This document shows, one piece after another, positions 9,459-15,673 of a stretch of 64,000 bases of DNA. This stretch comes from Bradyrhizobium diazoefficiens USDA 110 (GTDB taxonomy: Bacteria > Pseudomonadota > Alphaproteobacteria > Rhizobiales > Xanthobacteraceae): positions 7,984,001-8,048,000 of the forward strand of contig NC_004463.1 of assembly GCF_000011365.1 (NCBI RefSeq), given 5' to 3'. A model generated the notes under the pieces. The model had not been told where the DNA came from. It made no database searches and worked only from the letters and a program-made list of their open reading frames with translations. A program made the position numbers and the translations under genes. The first letter of the stretch is position 1. Each line of letters begins with the position of its first letter.

Positions 9459-9857
9459 GGCTCAAATACTCCACTCTGGATTGACCTTTTGGTAACTTTC
9501 ATTGCTTGCGAAATCCTTACCTTCGGACCCGCTTACCGAAATTTTAGGAAGTCATCAGGGGCCGAATTTGGCCGGGAAAGTGGATCCGGTGTGGCGGGCG
9601 TGAAACAATTTGTAACCGGGGGAAGATGAACGGCAGGGCAACGGTCGGGCCGCCGCCCTTCGAGGACAGCTGAAGAGGCGGCCGCCTCCAGCGGCAACCG
9701 CTTCGCGGTTGCGCGGGGGTGACGGTGAGAGAGTTGGGCGCGCAATCTCGACCTCGTCATTGCGAGCGTAGCGAAGCAATCCAGACTGCCACCGCGGAAA
9801 GACTCTGGATTGCTTCGCTACGCTCGCAATGACGGAGTGCGGATTACTGGCCGGCGC
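9459..9857. other. Gene-free interval of about 400 bases
   Basis: No convincing gene is present on either strand. The right half holds the long perfect inverted repeat listed separately at 9755-9834. Just before it is a GC-rich stretch with a short stem built on AACCGC TTC GCGGTT (about 9697-9711). The left end is the upstream region of the membrane protein gene starting at 9458. Confidence 0.6.
9755..9834. repeat. Perfect 31-base inverted repeat (extragenic palindrome)
   Basis: Arms at 9755-9785 and 9804-9834 are exact reverse complements over 31 bases with an 18-base loop; each arm begins and ends with CGTCATTGCGAG or its complement. This is the style of the dispersed extragenic palindromes seen in many Bradyrhizobium and Rhodopseudomonas genomes. 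It sits just past the 3' end of the TPM-domain gene (minus strand, ends 9858), where it could act as a terminator or stabilise the message. Confidence 0.85.
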
Positions 9858-10355
9858 TCACATCGTCACAGGTGCATCCGGCAGCTCGTTGCGATGCGAG
9901 CCTTGCGGAGGAAAATGCTTTGCCAGCTCGCGCGACACGGCTGCGATGCCTTCGATCACGCCGCGCTCGAACTGGCCGGACCTGAACTCCGCCTCCATGG
10001 CGCGGCAGATGGTCTCCCAGCCCGCCGCGCCAACTTTCGCGTCGATGCCGCGGTCGGCGATGATCTCGACGTCGCGATCGGCGAGCAGGAGATAGATGAG
10101 GACGCCGTTGTTGTGCGCGGTGTCCCAGATGCGCAAATGCGAGAACACGTCGAGCGCGCGCTCGCGCGCCGGCTGGTTGCGGAACAGGGGGCCGCCGTCG
10201 AGCGCGCCTTCGACGACGAAGCGGACCTGGCCGGAATGGGTGGTCTCACCCTGCTTGATCGCCTGCTCGATGCGGGTGAGCACCTTTGGCGGAAAAATCC
10301 GCTTTGCCCGCCAATGATGCTGCACCAGATGTCTGGCAATGCGCTTGATGCTCAT
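9858..10355 (-). CDS. TPM-domain protein (TLP18.3/Psb32/MOLO-1 family), soluble
   Basis: The 165-residue protein consists of one TPM domain (about residues 25-150) with the conserved core DTAHNNGVLIYLLLADRDVEIIADRGI. It has no signal peptide or membrane helix. The start is set at the ATG at 10355, where the family similarity begins; the frame stays open further up only because it overlaps the Gly/Ser-rich tail of the next gene. It follows the membrane-bound TPM gene by five bases, and lemA lies upstream of that. TPM proteins occur beside lemA in many bacteria; the molecular role is unknown, with membrane-protein maintenance a common suggestion. Confidence 0.85.
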   Translation of the reverse strand: MSIKRIARHLVQHHWRAKRIFPPKVLTRIEQAIKQGETTHSGQVRFVVEGALDGGPLFRNQPARERALDVFSHLRIWDTAHNNGVLIYLLLADRDVEIIADRGIDAKVGAAGWETICRAMEAEFRSGQFERGVIEGIAAVSRELAKHFPPQGSHRNELPDAPVTM

Positions 10356-10360
10356 GACCG

Positions 10361-11251
10361 CTACCAGCTCCCCGAGGCGCCGCCGCCGCCAAAACTGCCA
10401 CCACCGCCGCTGAAGCTGCCGCTGTCGCTGCTGCCCGACGATCCGCTGCTCCAGCCGCCTCCCGACGATCCGCTCGACCACGAGCCCCGACGCGACGACC
10501 CCGTGCTCGGTCCCATCGCGGAAACCACATCGGCGATGAATCCGATGATGAAGCCGGCGACGCCGAGCACCATGGCAAGTGCGAAGGAACCGAGAATGAG
10601 CCAGGTCAATGCTGCGATGATGCCGCCGGTCACCAATGATCCGAGCAGCCGCCCCAGCATGGCCCGGAAGAACCCGCCGACCCCGATCGAGGCGAACACC
10701 GTCACGAAGAAGAGCGGCCCGATGTCGTCCAGATTGCCGAAATTCACGCTGGGCGAGGGAACCGGCAGCGGCTCGCCGTCGATGACGCGGATCATGCGAT
10801 CGACGCCATCCGAGATGCCGCCGCTGAAATCGCCCGTTCTGAATTTCGGTGTGATGATCTCGTCGATGATCCGCCGCGAGGTGACGTCGGTGAGCGCGCC
10901 TTCGAGGCCGTAACCGACCTCGATGCGCAAATGCCGGTCGTTCTTAGCAACGACGAGGATCGCGCCATCGTCGACCTTCTTGCGGCCGATCTTCCAGGCC
11001 TCCGCAACCCGGATCGAGAACTGCTCGATCGTTTCCGGCTGCGTGGACGGCACGATCAGGACGGCGACCTGGCTGCCTTTGCGCGTCTCGAAGTTGCGCA
11101 GTTTTTGCGTGAGCGCAGCAATGTCGCCGCTGGAGAGCGTGCCGGTCTGGTCGACCACGCGGCCGGTCAGCTGCGGCACCGCGACGTCGGCGAAGGCGGG
11201 AAACGCGAAGGTGAGGAGGAGTGCGAATACGAACCACACACTCAGTGTCAT
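10361..11251 (-). CDS. TPM-domain membrane protein (YgcG family)
   Basis: The 296-residue protein starts with a signal peptide (MTLSVWFVFALLLTFAFPAFA). The exported TPM domain spans about residues 25-150, with GRVVDQTGTLS, GSQVAVLIVPST and DRHLRIEVGYGLEGAL as family hallmarks. Two or three membrane helices follow at about 178-245. The tail, from about 255, is a Ser/Gly-rich low-complexity segment ending GGGGSFGGGGASGSW, as in YgcG proteins. The ATG at 11251 is used because the upstream in-frame bases are an intergenic repeat. It lies between lemA and the soluble TPM gene on the same strand, probably one transcript. Confidence 0.88.
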   Translation of the reverse strand: MTLSVWFVFALLLTFAFPAFADVAVPQLTGRVVDQTGTLSSGDIAALTQKLRNFETRKGSQVAVLIVPSTQPETIEQFSIRVAEAWKIGRKKVDDGAILVVAKNDRHLRIEVGYGLEGALTDVTSRRIIDEIITPKFRTGDFSGGISDGVDRMIRVIDGEPLPVPSPSVNFGNLDDIGPLFFVTVFASIGVGGFFRAMLGRLLGSLVTGGIIAALTWLILGSFALAMVLGVAGFIIGFIADVVSAMGPSTGSSRRGSWSSGSSGGGWSSGSSGSSDSGSFSGGGGSFGGGGASGSW

Positions 11252-11350
11252 CGCCCGGCTTGACCGAGCGATCCAGTATTCCAGAGACGGCAGCGAGATA
11301 CGGAAAGGCCGCGGCGTACTGGATTCCCCGCTTCCGCGGGGAATGACAGT
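11238..11350. repeat. Extragenic repeat element between lemA and the TPM gene
   Basis: The interval contains CCCGGCTTGACCGAGCG followed by a hairpin whose nine-base arms ATTCCCCGC / GCGGGGAAT (11323-11344) enclose a TTCC loop. It resembles the other short inverted-repeat elements of this window and lies inside the lemA-TPM transcription unit, where it may trim expression of the downstream genes. Confidence 0.6.
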
Positions 11351-11383
11351 GGTGGGCGTGGCGCGCATGAGAGGCGAACGCAC

Positions 11384-11992
11384 TTACTTCGATGGCGCGG
11401 GCGCAGGATTGAAATCGACCTTCGGCGCGGTCGAGATCTCCTTCTCGTTCTCGACCGAGAAGTTCGGCTTCTCCTTGTAGCCGAACGTCATCGCGGTGAG
11501 GTTGGTCGGGAACGAGCGGATGGTGACGTTGTACTCCTGCACCGCCTTGATGTAGCGGTTGCGCGCCACCGTGATGCGGTTCTCGGTGCCCTCGAGCTGG
11601 GACATCAGGTCCTTGAACAGCGCGTCCGACTTGAGCTGCGGGTAGTTCTCGGTGACGACCAGGAGGCGCGACAGCGCGCTGGAGAGTTCGCCCTGGGCGG
11701 CCTGGAACTTCTGGAAGGCCGCGGGGTCGTTCAGCACCTCCGGCGTTGCCTGGATGCTGCCGACCTTGGCGCGGGCATTGGTGACGCCGAGCAGCACGTC
11801 CTTCTCCTGCTGGGCAAAGCCCTTCACCGAGTTGACGAGGTTGGGCACGAGATCGGCGCGGCGCTGATACTGGTTCACGACCTCGGACCAGTTGGCCTTG
11901 ATCTGCTCGTCCTCGCTCTGGATCGCGTTGTAGCCACAATTGGTGAGGCTGAGCGAGGCCAGCGCCGCCAGCACGGTCAGGATCTTGCGCAT
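11384..11992 (-). CDS. lemA: LemA family protein
   Basis: The 202-residue protein begins with a lipoprotein-like signal (MRKILTVLAALASLSLTNC, with Cys19 as probable lipidated residue). The rest is the helical LemA fold: IKANWSEVVNQYQRRADLVPNLV, LLGVTNARAKVG and NRYIKAVQEYNVTIRSFP are the family's conserved blocks. The start at 11992 is where the signal begins; a longer in-frame reading runs back across a divergent gene and is not real. It is the first gene of a group with two TPM-domain genes. LemA function is not established; it is generally thought to work at the cytoplasmic membrane. Confidence 0.93.
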   Translation of the reverse strand: MRKILTVLAALASLSLTNCGYNAIQSEDEQIKANWSEVVNQYQRRADLVPNLVNSVKGFAQQEKDVLLGVTNARAKVGSIQATPEVLNDPAAFQKFQAAQGELSSALSRLLVVTENYPQLKSDALFKDLMSQLEGTENRITVARNRYIKAVQEYNVTIRSFPTNLTAMTFGYKEKPNFSVENEKEISTAPKVDFNPAPAPSK

Positions 11993-12061
11993 CAAAATTT
12001 CTCCCGGTGGAATCCGGCGCAAACTATCAGAAGGGCCCTGGCGAGTGTCGAGATTTCTTCT

Positions 12062-12156
12062 CGTCATTCCCGGGCGATGCGACGGGACCGCGCAAGCGCG
12101 GCCCGGAGCATCGAAGAATCTCGAGATTCCGGGTTCGCTTCGCGCCCCGGAATGAC
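12062..12156. repeat. Extragenic repeat, family A copy 1
   Basis: The element begins CGTCATTCCCGGG and ends CCCCGGAATGAC, so its ends are near-perfect inverted repeats. It shares an identical 32-base internal core (around GGACCGCGCAAGCGCGGC) with the copy at 40238-40361. It lies between the divergent lemA and enoyl-CoA hydratase genes. Confidence 0.8.
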
Positions 12157-12277
12157 TGCAACAAGCATATGCGCGCCCCATCGCCAGCCGATTGACGCAA
12201 GCCCCTTGCCTATCACCGGCCAACATAGTCAACTCAACGAAACAATAAGACCAAACGGAAACGCCAGGGGGAACGCG

Positions 12278-13132
12278 ATGTCCTCGTTCGAGACCATCCT
12301 CGTGGAGCGGCCGGAGCCGGCGATTGCCCGGGTCGTCATGAACCGGCCCGATGCGCGCAACGCGCAGAACCTGCAAATGACCTACGACCTCAACGCTGCC
12401 TTCGATGCCGCGGTGCAGGACGACACGGTCAAGGTGATCATCCTTGCCGGCAACGGGCCGCATTTCTCCTCGGGCCACGATTTGCGCCCGGGCGGCAAGA
12501 ATGAAGCGGGCGTCGATTTTCCGCCGATCGGAAATTGGGGCGGCTTCGCCGAAGCCAACGCGCACGGCCGCTTCGCGCGCGAGCAGGAAATATATCTCCA
12601 GATCACGCGCCGTTGGCGCAATCTGGCAAAGCCTGTTATCGCCGAGGTGCACGGCAAGTGCATCGCCGGCGGCTTGATGCTGGCCTGGGCCTGCGACCTC
12701 ATCGTCGCCAGCGACGATGCGCAGTTCTGCGATCCCGTGGTCGCCATGGGCGTCTGCGGCGTCGAATGGTTCGTGCATCCTTGGGAGCTCGGGCCGCGCA
12801 AGGCCAAGGAATTCCTGTTCACGGCCGACAGCTGGAGCGCGCAGGAGGCGCATCAGCTCGGCATGGTCAATCAGGTCGTGCCACGCGCGGAGTTGTCATC
12901 GCGCGTGCTGGAGCTGGCGCGCCGGATCGCATCAAAGCCGTCCTTCGCGCTGAAGCTGACCAAGGAGGCGGTCAATCGTTCGGTCGATGTGATGGGCCAG
13001 CCGGCTGCAATTGACCAGGCCTTTGCCCTGCATCAGCTCTGTCACGCCCATAACCTTCAGGAGTTCGGCATGATCGTCGATCCATCGGGCCTGCATCCCT
13101 CCGTGCGCAAACCGCCGGCGGCCGCGGAGTAG
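12278..13132 (+). CDS. Enoyl-CoA hydratase/isomerase family protein
   Basis: The 284-residue protein has the crotonase fold. The oxyanion-hole signatures are visible as FSSGHDL (about residue 65) and KCIAGGLMLAWACDLIVAS (about 127-145). These enzymes hydrate or isomerise enoyl-CoA thioesters. It is the first gene of a three-gene unit with two acyl-CoA dehydrogenases five bases downstream, which suggests a dedicated acyl-CoA or side-chain beta-oxidation step. The start is the ATG at 12278 at the onset of similarity; GGGG lies a few bases before it. Substrate unknown. Confidence 0.9.
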   Translation: MSSFETILVERPEPAIARVVMNRPDARNAQNLQMTYDLNAAFDAAVQDDTVKVIILAGNGPHFSSGHDLRPGGKNEAGVDFPPIGNWGGFAEANAHGRFAREQEIYLQITRRWRNLAKPVIAEVHGKCIAGGLMLAWACDLIVASDDAQFCDPVVAMGVCGVEWFVHPWELGPRKAKEFLFTADSWSAQEAHQLGMVNQVVPRAELSSRVLELARRIASKPSFALKLTKEAVNRSVDVMGQPAAIDQAFALHQLCHAHNLQEFGMIVDPSGLHPSVRKPPAAAE

Positions 13133-13137
13133 ACGCG

Positions 13138-14286
13138 ATGGACCTCAATCTGAGCGACGAGCAACGGCTGCTGCGCGAAAGCGCGGAACGCTTCGTGGCC
13201 GAGAGCTACGATGCCGATCATCGCCGCAAGATGGCGAACGATCCGCTCGGCTTCAGCCCGGCGGTATGGACGCAGTTTGCCGAGCTCGGCTGGTTGGCGT
13301 TGCCGATCCCGGAGCAGTTTGATGGGCTCGGCGGTGGTGCGGTCGAGATCGGCATCTTGATGGAAGCCTTCGGCCGCGGGCTGGTGTCGGAGCCTTATGT
13401 CGCAACCGTCGTGCTCGGAGCCGCGCTGATCGACAGATGCGGCAGCACGGCGCAGAAGCAGGCGAGCCTGCCGAAGATCGCGGACGGGTCGTTGAAGCTG
13501 GCGCTTGCGCATTCCGAACGCGCAGCGCGGTTCGATCTCGCCAAAGTTGCGACCGCAGCCAACAAGACCGCGCAGGGCTGGCGTCTTGCCGGCAGCAAGA
13601 TCGCCGTGCTCGACGGCCATGCCGCCGACGAGATCATCGTCTCCGCGCATATTCACGATCATCGGGGGCCATCGGGGCGGATCGGCCTGTTCCTGGTGCC
13701 GGCAACGGCGCCGGGCCTCTCAATCTCCGACTATCCGCGGCTTGGCGGCGGGCGCGCCTGCAATATCGAGCTGCCCGACGTGCATCTTCCTGAGGACGCC
13801 CTGCTCGGCGACGGCAAGGATGCGCTGCCCGCAATCGAATGGGCCGTCGATCGCGCCATGGCCGCGCTCGGCGCGGAGGCCGTCGGCATCATGCAGATGC
13901 TGCTGGAGACGACGCTGGAATACACCAAGATCCGGAAGCAGTTCGGCCGGCCGCTGTCCGCCAACCAGGTGATCCGCCACCGCCTTGCCGACATGGCGAT
14001 GCAGGTGGACGAGGCGCGCTCGATGGCGCTGCGCGCCGCGCTGAAGGCAGACAGCACGCCGATCGAGCGCGCGCGGGCCGCGTCGGGCGCGAAGGCGAAG
14101 ATCGGCAAATGCGCGCGCTTCGTCGGCGAGCAGTCGATCCAGCTTCACGGCGGCATGGGCGTCACCGAGGAGCTCGAGGTCGGCGCCTATTTCAAGCGGC
14201 TCGTCGCCTTCGACACGCTGTTCGGCGGCAGCGCGCACCACTATGCCCGCCACGCCCGGCTTGGCCGCACCGGCGTATCGGCCTGA
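13138..14286 (+). CDS. Acyl-CoA dehydrogenase, short subunit-like (FadE28/ChsE2-like)
   Basis: The 382-residue flavoprotein has the acyl-CoA dehydrogenase layout: helical N-domain (MDLNLSDEQRLLRESAERFV), central beta domain, and C-terminal helical domain with QFGRPLSANQVIRHRLADM and QLHGGMGVTEE. The C-terminus ends HHYARHARLG, not the FGGTSEIQR of its neighbour. It follows the hydratase by five bases and precedes a second acyl-CoA dehydrogenase by 17. In steroid and other side-chain degradation such paired dehydrogenases form an alpha2beta2 heterotetramer in which one subunit is shorter and carries few FAD contacts; the arrangement here suggests the same. Confidence 0.88.
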   Translation: MDLNLSDEQRLLRESAERFVAESYDADHRRKMANDPLGFSPAVWTQFAELGWLALPIPEQFDGLGGGAVEIGILMEAFGRGLVSEPYVATVVLGAALIDRCGSTAQKQASLPKIADGSLKLALAHSERAARFDLAKVATAANKTAQGWRLAGSKIAVLDGHAADEIIVSAHIHDHRGPSGRIGLFLVPATAPGLSISDYPRLGGGRACNIELPDVHLPEDALLGDGKDALPAIEWAVDRAMAALGAEAVGIMQMLLETTLEYTKIRKQFGRPLSANQVIRHRLADMAMQVDEARSMALRAALKADSTPIERARAASGAKAKIGKCARFVGEQSIQLHGGMGVTEELEVGAYFKRLVAFDTLFGGSAHHYARHARLGRTGVSA

Positions 14287-14303
14287 ACCGAAAGGAGCGC
14301 ATC

Positions 14304-15500
14304 ATGGACCTGTCGTTCAATGCCGAGGAGCGCGCCTTCCAGGACGAGGTGCGCGGCTTCATCGCCAAAAATCTCACCGAGGAGATGAAGCGCGCGACCG
14401 CGCTGACGCCCTCGGTATTCTCCGATCCTGATATCGGCATGGCCTGGCAGCGCGCGCTGCACAGGCAGGGCTGGGGCGCGCCGGGCTGGCCGGTCGAATA
14501 TGGCGGTCCGGACTGGACGCCGGCACAGCGCTGGATTTTCGAGACCGAATCCGCGCGCGCCGGCGTGCCCAATGTGAATGTCATGGGCGTAAAGATGGTC
14601 GGGCCCGTCATCATCGGCTTCGGCAGCCCTGAGCAGAAGAACTTCTATTTGCCGCGGATTCTCTCCGGCGAGGATTATTGGTGCCAGGGCTACTCCGAGC
14701 CGGGCTCCGGCTCCGACCTGTCTTCGCTGAAGACGCGCGCGGTGCGCGACGGCGACCACTACATCATCAACGGCACCAAGATCTGGACCACGCATGCCCA
14801 CCACGCCAACCGCATGTTCGCGCTGGTGCGCACCAGCGACGGGCCGCGGCAGCAGGACGGCATCAGCTTCATCCTGATCGACATGAAGACGCCGGGCATC
14901 ACGACGCGCCCGATCCTCACCATCGGCGGCGACCACGAGGTCAACCAGGTGTTCTTTGACGACGTGCGTGTGCCCATGGCCAATCGGGTCGGCGAGGAAG
15001 GCAAGGGCTGGACCTACGGCAAGTACCTGCTCGAATTCGAGCGCGGCTCGGGCATCGCCTCCGCCAAGCTGCGCGAAGGGCTGAAGGCGATCGCGGACCT
15101 TGCCGAGTCGGACCTGACCGGCCGCGCGATCGACAGTCCTGACATCGCGACGCGCATTTCGGAGGTCGAGGTCGACATCGACGCGCTGGAGATGACCGAG
15201 CTGCGCGTGCTCTCGGCGCTCCAGACCGGACAGAATCCCGGCGCGGTGTCGTCGATCCTGAAGCTGCGCAACAGCGAGATCCGCCAGGCCGTGACACGGC
15301 TGGGCGCCGACGTGATTGGCCATGACGCCCTCGCCGTCGAGCCGATGCGCCCGCTCTACAAGCTCAACCACGAACCGGCGATACCCGAGGACATGCTGAC
15401 GGTGGTGCCGGAATATCTCAACGGCCGGGCTTACACGATCTTCGGCGGCACGTCCGAGATCCAGCGCGACATCATCGCGAAGATGATGCTGGGGATTTGA
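14304..15500 (+). CDS. Acyl-CoA dehydrogenase, long subunit-like (FadE29/ChsE1-like)
   Basis: The 398-residue protein is a full acyl-CoA dehydrogenase. It shows WGAPGWPVEYGGPDW in the N-domain, the flavin-binding GYSEPGSGSDLSSLKT and WTTHAHHANRMFALVRT, and near the end the typical FGGTSEIQRDIIAK. An AAAGGAG lies eight bases before the ATG. It is the last gene of the hydratase-dehydrogenase-dehydrogenase unit. A heteromeric enzyme with the preceding gene product is likely, acting on a bulky or branched acyl-CoA; the substrate is not shown by sequence. Confidence 0.9.
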   Translation: MDLSFNAEERAFQDEVRGFIAKNLTEEMKRATALTPSVFSDPDIGMAWQRALHRQGWGAPGWPVEYGGPDWTPAQRWIFETESARAGVPNVNVMGVKMVGPVIIGFGSPEQKNFYLPRILSGEDYWCQGYSEPGSGSDLSSLKTRAVRDGDHYIINGTKIWTTHAHHANRMFALVRTSDGPRQQDGISFILIDMKTPGITTRPILTIGGDHEVNQVFFDDVRVPMANRVGEEGKGWTYGKYLLEFERGSGIASAKLREGLKAIADLAESDLTGRAIDSPDIATRISEVEVDIDALEMTELRVLSALQTGQNPGAVSSILKLRNSEIRQAVTRLGADVIGHDALAVEPMRPLYKLNHEPAIPEDMLTVVPEYLNGRAYTIFGGTSEIQRDIIAKMMLGI

Positions 15501-15526
15501 GGCAAAGCTCGCGCAACGCATTCGGT

Positions 15527-15647
15527 GTCGTCCCGGCGAAGGCCGGGACCCATACGCCGTGACGAAGTTGGCGTGCGAAGCCGGTAACCACCGATCTTCG
15601 CCAAACCAGGCTCGGTGGTTATGGGTCCCGGCCTTCGCCGGGACGAC
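15527..15647. repeat. Long inverted repeat between convergent genes, probable bidirectional terminator
   Basis: Arms at 15527-15554 and 15620-15647 are perfect 28-base reverse complements (GTCGTCCCGGCGAAGGCCGG and complement). A second nested stem, AACCACCGA (15586-15594) with TCGGTGGTT (15612-15620), lies inside. It fills the gap between the convergent acyl-CoA dehydrogenase and molybdenum hydroxylase genes, a common site for these dispersed extragenic elements. Confidence 0.85.
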
Positions 15648-15673
15648 AGCTAAGATTGCCGCAACAGCGCGGG

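Noticed and set aside
11993..12853. N-terminal extension of the lemA frame
   Set aside because: It would overlap the divergent enoyl-CoA hydratase gene and a repeat; lemA has its own signal peptide start at 11992.
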